This document shows, piece after piece, positions 26,698 to 34,435 of a DNA stretch of 45,224 bases; within the stretch, counting starts at the first letter, position 1, and each line of letters starts with the position of its first letter. The notes under the pieces were generated by a model that saw nothing but the letters and a program-made list of their open reading frames with translations, did no database searches and was not told the DNA's origin. The position numbers were made by a program, and so were the translations under genes. The DNA comes from Opitutaceae bacterium (GTDB taxonomy: Bacteria > Verrucomicrobiota > Verrucomicrobiia > Opitutales > Opitutaceae), in contig JAGYIG010000028.1 in assembly GCA_018402455.1 (NCBI GenBank), positions 1 to 45,224 of the forward strand, written 5' to 3'.

Positions 26698-28115
26698 CCG
26701 GCGTAGGTCGGGTCCAGCTCCAGACCAAAATAGTCGCGGGCATTGGCGAAACAGATGCGGCGGACGAGGTCACCAATCAGTTCCATGTCATTGGGCAGTT
26801 CGCCACGCGCCATCTCCGCGCCCAACAGATTGCACAGGATGCGCCTAAAATACTCGTGCCGCGGGAATGACATAAAGCTGCGGGAATCAGTCAGCATGCC
26901 CACAAAGCGACTGATCAAACCCAGATTGGAGAGGGCATTCATTTGCCATTCCATGGCCTCCTTCTGATCGAGAAACCACCAGCCCGTGCCAAACTGCAGT
27001 TTGCCGGGCAGGGTGCCGTCTTGGAAATTCCCCATCAAAGTCGCGAGCATGTAGTTGTCCGACGGGTTGAGGTTGTAGACCACCACCTTCGGCAACTCGT
27101 TGGTCGCCGCGAGAGATGACAGGTATTGGGTCAACGCCGGACCTTGACGGAAATCGCCGATGCTGTCGAAGCCGGTATCGGGTCCGAGCTGCCGAAACAT
27201 GCGCTCGTTGTTGTTACGCACCGCCCCGAGGTGCAGCTGCTTGGTCCAGCCCCGCTTCGCGTCCCAACGGCCGAACTCGAGCATCAGGAGTGCGCCAAAT
27301 CCCGCCTGTTCCTCCGCCGAGACCGGTTGGCCGTCGAGCACTTTGGCAAAAATCCCCCGGGCCGCGGCAAGCGAACAGGGGTTTGCCAGCGCGGTTTCAA
27401 GACCGTGGTCGGAGATCCGCCCGCCGACGGCATGGAAATCGGCATGCCGTTTTTCCAAGGCGGTGAGCAGTTCGTCGAAACTGGTGACCGCCATGCCCGC
27501 TGTCGCGGAAAGCTTTTCACAGTAAGCCCGGTAGGCAGCCGGGTCGTGGAGCGCGTAGGCTTTGTCGGGCCGGAAAGTAGGGTAAACCCGGGTGCGCAAA
27601 TTCGTCGCCCGGATGGCGATGTGCGTATCAAGCGAATCTGCCGGGTCATCCGTCGTGCAGGCGACCGCCACGTTCTGCTGCCGGAGGATATCCTGCGTGG
27701 AGAGCTCCGGCAGCCGGGCGTTGGCCGCCTCCCAAATTTCATCGGCGGAGTCCGGCCCCAGCGGCCGGGAGATCCCGAAGTAGCGCTGGAGCTCCAGCGC
27801 CGTCCAATGGTAGAGGGGATTTCTCAGGGTATGCGGAACCGTCTCGGCCCAGACTTGGAATTTTTCCCGGGGCGAAGCGTTGCCCGTGAGCAGCCGCTCG
27901 TCGATGCCGTTGGCGCGCATCGCCCGCCACTTGTAGTGGTCGCCCTCCAACCAAATCTCCGTCAGGTCGCCGAACGTATGGTTGCGGGCAATCAGATCGG
28001 GCGAGAGGTGATTGTGGTAGTCGTAGATCGGCTCCGCCCGGGCAAACTCATGAAACAGGCGCTGGGCCTCATTCGAGTGCAGCAGGAAATCCTCGTGGAT
28101 GAAGGAACGCATCAT
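26694..28115 (-). CDS. uxaC: glucuronate/galacturonate isomerase
   Basis: A 473-aa amidohydrolase-fold isomerase that turns D-glucuronate to D-fructuronate and D-galacturonate to D-tagaturonate. Metal-binding YDYHNHLSP is near residue 32, followed by HYKWRAMRANG, TTDDPADSL, TYPTFRPDKA-type segment (YPTFRPDKAY), LGAVRNNNERMF and the C-terminal LTDSRSFMSFPRHEYFRRILC. Length is typical. It lies downstream of an SDR gene on the minus strand, separated by a strong hairpin. The start ATGATG is preceded by an AT-rich stretch with TACAAT only a few bases upstream, and no ribosome-binding site. Confidence 0.97.
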   Translation of the reverse strand: MMRSFIHEDFLLHSNEAQRLFHEFARAEPIYDYHNHLSPDLIARNHTFGDLTEIWLEGDHYKWRAMRANGIDERLLTGNASPREKFQVWAETVPHTLRNPLYHWTALELQRYFGISRPLGPDSADEIWEAANARLPELSTQDILRQQNVAVACTTDDPADSLDTHIAIRATNLRTRVYPTFRPDKAYALHDPAAYRAYCEKLSATAGMAVTSFDELLTALEKRHADFHAVGGRISDHGLETALANPCSLAAARGIFAKVLDGQPVSAEEQAGFGALLMLEFGRWDAKRGWTKQLHLGAVRNNNERMFRQLGPDTGFDSIGDFRQGPALTQYLSSLAATNELPKVVVYNLNPSDNYMLATLMGNFQDGTLPGKLQFGTGWWFLDQKEAMEWQMNALSNLGLISRFVGMLTDSRSFMSFPRHEYFRRILCNLLGAEMARGELPNDMELIGDLVRRICFANARDYFGLELDPTYAG

Positions 28116-28142
28116 AATTGTATTAAAATCAATCAGTTAAAA

Positions 28143-28170
28143 CCACTTGTCATCTAGAGATGACAAGTGG
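28143..28170 (-). terminator. strong hairpin terminator between the SDR gene and uxaC
   Basis: CCACTTGTCATC and GATGACAAGTGG form a perfect 12-bp stem with a 4-nt loop. On the minus strand it is followed by TTTT, fitting a rho-independent terminator of the upstream SDR gene. As uxaC begins 28 bp further, it could also act as an attenuator or operator for uxaC. Confidence 0.65.
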
Positions 28171-28195
28171 CGAGGGGGCGGGGGAGGGAGGAGGG

Positions 28196-28981
28196 TCAGA
28201 TGGTCATGGCTCCAAATCCGCCGTCGACTTCGATTTCGGTGCCGGTGACGAAGCTGCTCGCCCCGGAGCTGGCGAGGAACAGCGTGGCTCCGATCAGTTC
28301 GGTGGATTTGCCGAAACGCTTCATCGGGGTGTGGCCCATGATCTGTTCGACGCGGTCGGGGGTCAGGACTTTGCGGTTTTGTTCGGCGGGGAAGAAGCCC
28401 GGCACAAGAATGTTCACCCGCACGCCTTGAGTGGCCCACTCCCGGGCGAGGTTTTTGGACAGGTTGTGCACGGCCGCCTTGGATGCGGAGTAGGTGAAGA
28501 CCCGGGAAAGCGGGAGTCGGGCGGAGGCCGAACCGAGGTTGATGATCGAGCCGCCTTGGCCGGATGCCACCATGGTTTCGCCGAATACCTGACAGGCAAA
28601 CAAGACGCCTTTGAAATTGGCATTCATGATGCGGTCGAATTCGTCTTCGGAGATTTCCAGTACCGGGGTGGGTGAGTTCACGCCTGCGCCGTTTACGAGG
28701 ATGTCCACCCGGCCGGCGCGGGCGATGACGGCATCGCGCAGGGCGACGAGGTCGGCTTTGCTCGTCGCATCAGCGGCGTGAAACCAAGCCTTGCCACCGG
28801 CGGCTTCAATTTCGGCGATCCGGGAGGCGGCTTTGGTTTCGTTGCGTCCGACCAGCACGACCTCGGCGCCGGCCTGCGCCAGGCCGAGGGCCATGGTGCC
28901 GCATAATTCACCGGTGCCACCGATCACGACGGCGACTTTTCCAGCGAGAGAGAATAGGGAATCGAGGAAGGAGGGATTCAT
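28196..28981 (-). CDS. SDR oxidoreductase, probable D-mannonate dehydrogenase/fructuronate reductase (UxuB-type SDR)
   Basis: A 261-aa short-chain dehydrogenase: cofactor loop [17 protein letters not shown] (an unusual Gly-rich loop ending in Gly-Glu-Leu-Cys), [10 protein letters not shown], catalytic Ser in LGSASA, YSASK (Tyr-x-x-x-Lys) and C-terminal [12 protein letters not shown]. SDRs of this type next to uxaC act as fructuronate reductases in Bacillus (YjmF) and Bacteroidota. Position before uxaC and next to a sugar regulator supports that role: fructuronate to mannonate. The mannonate dehydratase gene uxuA is not in the window. Confidence 0.82.
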   Translation of the reverse strand: MNPSFLDSLFSLAGKVAVVIGGTGELCGTMALGLAQAGAEVVLVGRNETKAASRIAEIEAAGGKAWFHAADATSKADLVALRDAVIARAGRVDILVNGAGVNSPTPVLEISEDEFDRIMNANFKGVLFACQVFGETMVASGQGGSIINLGSASARLPLSRVFTYSASKAAVHNLSKNLAREWATQGVRVNILVPGFFPAEQNRKVLTPDRVEQIMGHTPMKRFGKSTELIGATLFLASSGASSFVTGTEIEVDGGFGAMTI

Positions 28982-29082
28982 GGAAAAATTGGAGTAAAGA
29001 AGGTAACAGGTCGCCGGAAAGCGCCGCAGGCGATAAGACGCATAAGCATTTACATTTTCCGCACCTACGGGTGTTTTGATTT
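28982..29082. promoter_or_regulatory. divergent control region of the SDR gene and the regulator
   Basis: 101 bp separate two divergent starts. An AT-rich part around 29038-29060 (GCATAAGCATTTACATTTTC) contains the imperfect repeat CATAAGCATTTACATT and could hold regulator sites. No exact promoter is assigned. Confidence 0.35.
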
Positions 29083-30234
29083 GTGGTCGAACGGAAGCGC
29101 AAACGGATCGGTATCATGCTGTCGATTGAGACGGAGCATTGGCACGGGGTGCTGCAGGGGTTGGCCGAAGGCTTTCGGGCCGCTTCCGATATTCAGGTGA
29201 TCAAGGTGGCGCGACCGGCGCGGTTGGAACTGAGTGGATTACGGAAATTAAAATTGGACGGATTGATCACTCGCATCGTCAACCGGGCGGAGGAGGAGAT
29301 CCTGTTGAGCCTGGCGGTCCCGGTGGTGAATGTGTCGGGTCGCTACCATGCCGGCCGAGTCGACAATGTGTTCAATGATGACCGTCGGGTGGGTCAGATG
29401 GCGGCGGCGTTTTTCCATCGCCGCGGGTTCCGGAATTTCGGGTTCTGCGGGGTGCAACAACACCGCTCTTCGCGCCTGCGACAGCGAGGATATGTCGCGG
29501 AGCTGACGACCATTGGGGTGACGCCGGCCGAGCTCGTGCTACCTGATTTGCCCGAAGGAGATGCGCCTTCGATCAAGGCGGTACGTCGGATTGTGGCTTG
29601 GTTGCGAAAGCAGCCCAAGCCCATTGCCGTTTTTGGTTTCAACGATGCGGTGGCGCGGGCGGTGGCGGAGGCCTGTGGAGAGGCGCAACTGGATATCCCT
29701 GAAGGCGTGGCGATTTTGGGGGTGGACAATGACGACATCCAACTCGGCTTTGCGGCGGTCGCGCTCTCGAGCATTGAGCTGAATCGCCGCCGCATTGGCG
29801 GACTGGCGGCCAAGACCCTGTTGGCACGATTGAACGGGCCGGGGGAGGCTCCCGGCACGACCAAGGTGCCGCCGCTCAAGATTGTGGCCCGGGGATCGAC
29901 GGACAAGCTGGCGGTCAACGACACGGTGGTCGTGGAAGCCCTCGATTACATCACCGAGCATCTGGCCAATCCGATCTATGTGGAGGAGGTCGCGCGAGAG
30001 GTGGGCGTGTCCCGTCGGTCTCTGGAGATTCGATTTCGCGCGGCGCTGCAGACCTCCGTTTATGCGGAAGTGCAGCGCCAACAATTGGACCGCGCGCGCG
30101 TCTTACTGCAGGAGGATCCTCGGATGACCATTGCCGAGGTTGCCTACGCCTGTGGGTTTCAGGACGCCCGACATCTCAGCGTGGTCTGTCGAAAAAAATT
30201 GGACTGCACCCCGGGGGCCCTGCGGGAAGGATAA
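29083..30234 (+). CDS. XylR-type transcriptional regulator: LacI-like sensor plus AraC DNA-binding domain
   Basis: A 383-aa regulator with unusual order. Residues 10-275 form a periplasmic-binding-protein-like sugar sensor ([47 protein letters not shown]). Residues 285-383 are an AraC HTH domain ([47 protein letters not shown]). This is the layout of E. coli XylR, which activates on binding sugar. It is divergent from the SDR-uxaC genes and so probably controls them, with uronate or fructuronate as possible ligand (inference). Start GTG 29083 was chosen; Met at 29116 would cut into the sensor. Confidence 0.9.
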   Translation: MVERKRKRIGIMLSIETEHWHGVLQGLAEGFRAASDIQVIKVARPARLELSGLRKLKLDGLITRIVNRAEEEILLSLAVPVVNVSGRYHAGRVDNVFNDDRRVGQMAAAFFHRRGFRNFGFCGVQQHRSSRLRQRGYVAELTTIGVTPAELVLPDLPEGDAPSIKAVRRIVAWLRKQPKPIAVFGFNDAVARAVAEACGEAQLDIPEGVAILGVDNDDIQLGFAAVALSSIELNRRRIGGLAAKTLLARLNGPGEAPGTTKVPPLKIVARGSTDKLAVNDTVVVEALDYITEHLANPIYVEEVAREVGVSRRSLEIRFRAALQTSVYAEVQRQQLDRARVLLQEDPRMTIAEVAYACGFQDARHLSVVCRKKLDCTPGALREG

Positions 30235-30307
30235 AGGGGAGAAAAATCCGCCGCGAACCAGGTCCGCCGTTGCCAAGGCCAAGGCGGACAGTCCTCGAAA
30301 CACCCAC

Positions 30308-30383
30308 TGGTGGAGCTGAGGGGAATCAAACCCCTGACCTCTTCATTGCGAACGAAGCGCTCTATCAACTGAGCTACAGCCCC
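30308..30383 (-). tRNA. tRNA-Ala (anticodon CGC)
   Basis: The minus strand folds into a full cloverleaf of 76 nt including encoded CCA. Acceptor GGGGCTG pairs with CAGCTCC; the D arm has GCTC/GAGC; the anticodon stem CTTCG/TGAAG holds loop TTCGCAA with anticodon CGC; the T arm is AGGGG-TTTGATT-CCCCT. It reads GCG codons. Confidence 0.93.
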
Positions 30384-30584
30384 ATTTCCAGCGTGGATCG
30401 GAGGTTTTGCGCATTATTACCGGGCGAGTAAACCTCAATTTTTGGGCGGAGAAATCCCGGCGGGTCACGATCAGGAAAAAACTCGGCCAATTTTACATTG
30501 GCCCTTGTTTTGCTGTTGCGACCCTTGCGATTGATGCTGCAAAGCAGGCGCTGAGTCGCAAATTCAACCACCAACCATCTACCT

Positions 30585-31115
30585 ATGAGCAAGAGCACAA
30601 AGTCCAAAACGCCCGCCGCCCCACGGGCTCAGAAGTCGGTCGCCCCCAAATCGGCGACCGTCAAAAAAGCGGCGTCTGCGAAAGCACCAGCTGCTCCCGC
30701 CAAGCAAAAGGCACCGGCCCAGCGGGCGGTCAAGGCCGTCGAAAAGACCGCGGCCACCGCGAAAAAGGCCGTCGTGAAAAGGACCGCGGCGATAAAAAAG
30801 GCCGTGGTCAAACAAGTCGCCGCGGCCACCAAGCCGACGACGAAACGAGTGGTCTCCAGCCAGAAAACGGTGATCAAGGCCAAGATCGATATCGGGTTCG
30901 GCAACACCCTTTTCCTTCGCGGGGAGGGTCCAGGTTTGTCCTGGGATGCCGGCGTGCCGATGAACAGCGAGGGTTCCGATACCTGGACCTCGACGGTCTC
31001 CGGGGCGAAGTCGCAGGTGATCTTTAAGTTCCTGGTCAACGACATCAGCTGGAACGTCGGGGAAGACTACGTGGTCGATCCGGGCAGCACGGTGGAACTG
31101 GCGCCGTCTTTCTGA
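30585..31115 (+). CDS. histone-H1-like Lys/Ala-rich tail fused to a carbohydrate-binding-like domain
   Basis: A 176-aa protein in two parts. Residues 1 to about 95 are almost only Lys, Ala, Pro, Val and Thr with repeats such as KKAVVKRTAAIKKAVVKQ, very like the C-terminal tail of histone H1 and bacterial H1-like proteins. Residues about 100-176 (GFGNTLFLRGEGPGLSWD, VIFKFLVND, WNVGEDYVVDPGS) look like a small beta-sandwich of the CBM20/CBM48 (starch-binding/glycogen-branching) type. Nucleic-acid binding by the tail and glycan binding by the head are inferences. The gene stands alone after tRNA-Ala and is followed by a terminator. Confidence 0.72.
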   Translation: MSKSTKSKTPAAPRAQKSVAPKSATVKKAASAKAPAAPAKQKAPAQRAVKAVEKTAATAKKAVVKRTAAIKKAVVKQVAAATKPTTKRVVSSQKTVIKAKIDIGFGNTLFLRGEGPGLSWDAGVPMNSEGSDTWTSTVSGAKSQVIFKFLVNDISWNVGEDYVVDPGSTVELAPSF

Positions 31116-31170
31116 CCTGATAGAGAACTCACCGGGACGGCTGATCCTTCCGTTTCCTCCCTGCACGCTC

Positions 31171-31193
31171 CGGCCCCCCGGGGCGTTTTTTTT
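31171..31193 (+). terminator. probable rho-independent terminator
   Basis: GCCC-CCCG-GGGC hairpin followed by eight T residues (31186-31193), 56 bp after the stop of the Lys/Ala-rich protein gene. The stem is short but the T tract is strong. Confidence 0.65.
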
Positions 31194-31201
31194 GGGCCGA
31201 A

Positions 31202-31888
31202 TCAATGGCGGGAGCCGTTTATCTCCGTCATGATGGCGGTCAGCTCGGCCAGCGCCTCTCCGCGATCCGAGGGAAGGTCCTCGGGCCGTATTCGGCGACA
31301 GCGGACGGTCATAGTGGTGAACGGCAGAGGAATGATGAAGCGGTCCCAACTACGGAGCTGTTTGACCCAAGTGAACTCAATGCCCAAGAGCACCAAGGGC
31401 ACTTTCGCCCGTCGGGCGATAATGAGGCCCCCCGGTTTGAATTCATAAATCGGGCCCCGCGGCCCATCAGGGGTGATCCCCAGATCCTTTCCCTCTTGGG
31501 CAGTCCGGATCATGGCGTTGACGGCCTCGCGTCCCCCCCAGCTGGAAGAGCCGCGGATGGCTTTAATGCCCAACATCTCGAAGAAGCCAACCAGCCAGGC
31601 CCCGTCCTTGCTGGCACTGATGATCCCGTGAAAGGGTTTGCCGCCCCGCACCCGCCGGACCAATTCAGCCCCGATAAAAAGACGGTTGTGCCAGATGAAC
31701 ATAGCGACGGGCCTATCGCAGCGGGACAGGGCTTCGCGATCGGCCTCGGCAATACGCATCCGCATGGAGCGCGCCCACAACACGATCACGCCGCCCATCA
31801 ACCAGAGTCCGAGGCGTTGAACACCGCGGACTTCGAAGGCGGCTTCCTTGCTCTCGGGGTGGTGTGACATGGAGTGGTTTTCCCGCAT
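31202..31888 (-). CDS. DUF374 lysophospholipid acyltransferase family protein
   Basis: A 228-aa protein of the DUF374 group within the LPLAT acyltransferases. FIWHNRLFIG contains the catalytic-His region, followed by ISASKDGAWLVGFFEMLGIKAIRGSSSWGGREAV and GITPDGPRGPIYEFKPGGLIIARRAKVPLV, the family hallmark in which DGPRGP replaces the usual EGTRS. An N-terminal membrane segment (LGLWLMGGVIVLWA) anchors it. A role in lipid or lipid A acylation is likely from family knowledge, but the substrate is unknown. Met at 31870 is an alternative start. Confidence 0.9.
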   Translation of the reverse strand: MRENHSMSHHPESKEAAFEVRGVQRLGLWLMGGVIVLWARSMRMRIAEADREALSRCDRPVAMFIWHNRLFIGAELVRRVRGGKPFHGIISASKDGAWLVGFFEMLGIKAIRGSSSWGGREAVNAMIRTAQEGKDLGITPDGPRGPIYEFKPGGLIIARRAKVPLVLLGIEFTWVKQLRSWDRFIIPLPFTTMTVRCRRIRPEDLPSDRGEALAELTAIMTEINGSRH

Positions 31889-31961
31889 GTCACGCGGGCC
31901 GCCAAGCCTTCTTTGTGGAGGAGGGATTGACGGCTGCGCGGAGGTGCTTCACGTCAGGCCG

Positions 31962-32489
31962 ATGCAATTGCCGCTTTGCCCCCATCTACCGACGCCCCGC
32001 CGCGGAATGGATTGGCGGGTTTATCAACGCCATGGGGGGAATCGCGGAGCCGACTTCTATGGCACGTGTCTGGAATACGCGCATGACCTTTGGCGAAGGG
32101 GTTTACCGGCGCGCGCGTTGCTTTGCTTGGATCGGGCGATGGGTGCCGATGTCACGGCGCGGGATCCCGTGGTGGGTTCCTGGCCGATGCCTTACGCGGC
32201 GATGGCGTGGATCATGCGTGAGGTGCCGCGGGAGCTGTTTTGCGGAAACCCCCGGGTGCATTTTCAACACTATGCCGATCGGATGAATGAACCGCGCAAG
32301 GCGGTCCGGGCATGGCGGGCTTGGGCGTGCTGGGCCTTGGCGTGTCGGGTGCGACCGGACCTGCCGGGGGACCCGCGTCACCTGGTGCAAGAGCCGACCC
32401 TGGCGGATATTGGGCAGGGATTGCGCGACCACGGCCTGCCCGATGAAGCCGAGCATTGGCAGTGGTTACTGGCGGAGGTTTGTCCCTGA
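31962..32489 (+). CDS. conserved hypothetical protein
   Basis: A protein of about 175 aa (start ATG 31962, or 32007 at MDWRVYQ; the open frame extends upstream into the divergent gene but that part looks non-coding). It is rich in Trp, Arg and Ala, with DWRVYQRHGGNRGADFYG, LWRRGLPARALLCLDRAMGAD, MAWIMREVPRELFCGNPRVHFQHYADRM and HGLPDEAEHWQWLL. There is no signal peptide and no known domain. The even, soluble, helix-rich composition and absence of stops argue that it is real. I recall similar proteins in Opitutaceae but cannot name a function. Confidence 0.65.
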   Translation: MQLPLCPHLPTPRRGMDWRVYQRHGGNRGADFYGTCLEYAHDLWRRGLPARALLCLDRAMGADVTARDPVVGSWPMPYAAMAWIMREVPRELFCGNPRVHFQHYADRMNEPRKAVRAWRAWACWALACRVRPDLPGDPRHLVQEPTLADIGQGLRDHGLPDEAEHWQWLLAEVCP

Positions 32490-32520
32490 GGCGGGACGGA
32501 TGGGGCAGTCCTCCCCCCAG

Positions 32521-32693
32521 AAAAAATCCCCCGCTTAGGGCGGAGGATTAAAAATGGCGGGATGGACGTGGGACTCGTCTACGAGCGTTGCGCTCGTGGT
32601 ACGAGTCACCCGCGGGGGCTCGCGCAGCGAGCTTGGCCGCGGCTCGAGTCTGGGAGGGGGTGTTCAAAAATCCCTCGCTTGGGGCGGAGGGAT
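32521..32693. repeat. tRNA-Asp 3'-end-derived repeat, left copy
   Basis: It starts with a hairpin like the tRNA-Asp terminator (arms 32525-32534 and 32540-32549, one mismatch), then TGGCGGGATGGACG at 32555, identical to the reverse complement of the tRNA-Asp(GTC) 3' end in this window. Next come a perfect hairpin ACGAGCG-TTG-CGCTCGT (32581-32597), a GC-rich part with GGCTCGAGTC, and a second terminator-like hairpin (32670-32693). It flanks the decayed transposase on the left. Confidence 0.75.
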
Positions 32694-32818
32694 AGTTGTG
32701 TGCGTCAAGTTCTGCAAAAAAGAGATGCAGTGGTGAGCGGTTTGATGGGTTAATTGGATAAAAGCGATTTTAGGATGGGTGCAGGGGAAGGGGTTATTCT
32801 CGCCTCCCGGTGTTGGTT

Positions 32819-34008
32819 TTAGGCGGCGGGATTGGGGTGACGGATCGATTCGCGCAGCGGTTCCATATTCAGGTAGCGGTTCGAGTCGATCCAGTCCTCG
32901 TGGGTTTCGGGATGGTGAGGGGCTTCGCACCAAACGTGGTGCGCAACAGGCCCGTCGGTGAAGATGCGCACGACGTGGGTGCGACGCTTTAACTTCTGGT
33001 TGAGGCGTTCGAGCAGGTTGGTCGATTTGAGTGCTTTGTGTGGGTGCGGAGCCGATAAAAGGTGAAGGTTCCCGATATTGGCCTCCACCAGTCGCACAGT
33101 TTACGATGTTGGCCGCCTAGCAAACAGCCATTTGGTCAGATCATGGCGCGCCCGTTCATTATCATGGCGGTCGTAGAGTTTCAGCGAAGTCTCTGGAGCA
33201 CGGTGCGATCAGCCGTGCGTGGCAAGTAGTCCAGTGTTGGGTAGGAAGTGCACGTAGCAGCGTTGCCAATAGGCCGCGGGCAGCACTTCGGCGATGGCCT
33301 TAGCCAAGCTCCGCATGGTCATCGGTCACCGCCAGATACACTCGTGCAGCCCCCGGCTTTTAGTCCCAAAAGGAAGTGCCTGCTACCGGTGCTTTCGCGC
33401 CGGCCCCACACCCAGGTGATTGCCGGCGACCCTCCCAGTCGACCGCCAACCACACCGCCTCGACTGCGGGATCACCCCCGCTGCGCACGCGCCATAGCGT
33501 GCGTCCAGGGATCAGGTAGGGATATTCTTCTTCGAGCTGGCGGTTCATAAAGCGGTGCAGCTCTTCATCGAGGGCCTTCAGCCAATACACTCGGAGACCG
33601 CACTGCCGAGAACCCATGCCCGCACAGCTCTCGGTCGCACGCACCTTGCGCGTCGAGATCGCCGTGCACATACATCTGGGCGAGCGCCAAGAGCAAAGCT
33701 TCACTACGCCGGAAAACGCGAAAACACCTCGGTGCTAAACAGTCCATCACGGTCTTGGGGGATCCGCAGTTCCAGCGCCCACGCGGTGATCAATCGACGC
33801 CGAGTGGCCGCCAGCCTCGGCGACCGGCGGCGGCTCGCCCGGCTGGCCCCCAGGGCTGTCCATCTGGCTTCTCGAGCACCGCTGCGCACGGTGCTTTCTC
33901 CAACAGCTGCCCGAATGGCGTCGTCTTCCTGTAAAAGCGCCGCACTTACTCGCGCGATGACTTTTCGGTCATGTCCTTGGTCGGACGGGATTGTGGTCTT
34001 TTTTTCAT
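32819..34008 (-). pseudogene. IS256-family (mutator-type) transposase, decayed
   Basis: Fragments in several frames follow the order of a transposase of about 400 aa. From 5' to 3' on the minus strand: a start at MKKRPQSRPTKD (34008); LELRIPQDRDGLFSTEVFSRF (33704-33889); FRRSEALLLALAQMYVHG and ELCGHGFSA (33565-33750); LDEELHRFMNRQLEEEYPYLI (33360-33704); WLAVDWEGRRQ; then around 33240-33350 VYLAVTDDHAE and YWQRCYVHFLPN; and finally STNLLERLNQKLKRRTHVVRIF (32819-33097). The near full-length span of about 1190 bp with at least five frame breaks shows a dead element. Terminal inverted repeats were not found. It is flanked on both sides by tRNA-Asp-derived repeats. Confidence 0.85.
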
Positions 34009-34077
34009 GGTGGTGGTGTCGCTACCAACCACTTACCTCACAATCCGTTCTTTGCCGGAACTTTTGCACACCACCCG

Positions 34078-34209
34078 AGGATTAAAATGGCGGGACACTC
34101 GTCTACGAGCGTTGCGCCGTGGTATGACACCCCGGGTGGGTTTCGGCGCAGCAGGCCGCAATTGAGTCCGGAGGGGTGCCGCCAAAAATCCTCGCTTGGG
34201 GCGGCGATT
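34078..34209. repeat. tRNA-Asp 3'-end-derived repeat, degenerate copy
   Basis: GAGGATTAAAATGGCGGGA matches the start of the other copies, but the GATGGACG part is lost. The hairpin is damaged (ACGAGCGTTGCGCCGT) and the closing terminator-like hairpin (34187-34209) is imperfect. It is 128 bp from the same point in the next copy. Confidence 0.7.
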
Positions 34210-34210
34210 A

Positions 34211-34348
34211 AAAAATGGCGGGATGGACGGACTCAGTTCACGAGCGTTGCGCTCGTGGTATGACACCCGTGGGGCTGCGCAGCGAGCCGGGCCGCGGCTC
34301 GAGTCCGGGAGGGGCCGCCAAAAAATCCTCCGCTTGGGGCGGAGGATT
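34211..34348. repeat. tRNA-Asp 3'-end-derived repeat, best-preserved copy
   Basis: TGGCGGGATGGACGGACTC (34216-34234) matches the tRNA-Asp 3' end, then diverges into the perfect hairpin CACGAGCG-TTG-CGCTCGTG (34239-34257), a GC-rich segment and the perfect terminator hairpin next to the intact tRNA. The distance to the same point in the tRNA gene is 138 bp. Confidence 0.78.
34319..34348 (-). terminator. rho-independent terminator of tRNA-Asp
   Basis: On the minus strand, 5 nt after the tRNA CCA end, a perfect 10-bp stem AATCCTCCGC / GCGGAGGATT with a 5-nt loop is followed by further T residues. Similar hairpins recur in the neighbouring repeats. Confidence 0.8.
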
Positions 34349-34353
34349 GCAAA

Positions 34354-34435
34354 TGGCGGGATGGACGGGACTCCACTCGAACCCGCGGCCTTCTGCGTGA
34401 CAGGCAGACGCTCTAACCAACTGAGCTACCACCCC
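34354..34435 (-). tRNA. tRNA-Asp (anticodon GTC) with 5-nt insertion in the T-loop
   Basis: 82 nt including CCA. Acceptor GGGGTGG/CCATCCC, D arm GCTC/GAGC, anticodon stem TCTGC/GCAGA with loop CTGTCAC (GTC), and T stem GCGGG/CCCGT all pair. The T-loop reads TTCGAGTGGAGT, 12 nt where every normal tRNA has 7; the extra five look like a GGAGT duplication. The insertion sits where the flanking repeats stop matching the tRNA. The T-loop/D-loop contact would be disturbed, so this copy may be non-functional, or the extra bases may be an assembly error. Confidence 0.8.

Noticed and set aside
27126..28157. Plus-strand open frame of 343 codons
   Set aside because: Antisense shadow of uxaC.
33555..34085. 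Plus-strand open frame of 176 codons in the tRNA-Asp region
   Set aside because: Antisense to the decayed IS256 transposase; the minus strand gives recognisable transposase motifs.
32521..34350. Repeated units as a possible CRISPR array
   Set aside because: Units are 128-138 bp, derived from the tRNA 3' end, and not separated by uniform unique spacers; no cas genes are present.
34211..34433. Small proteins encoded by the tRNA-derived repeats (frames around 34196-34462)
   Set aside because: The frames run through hairpins, the terminator and the tRNA itself.
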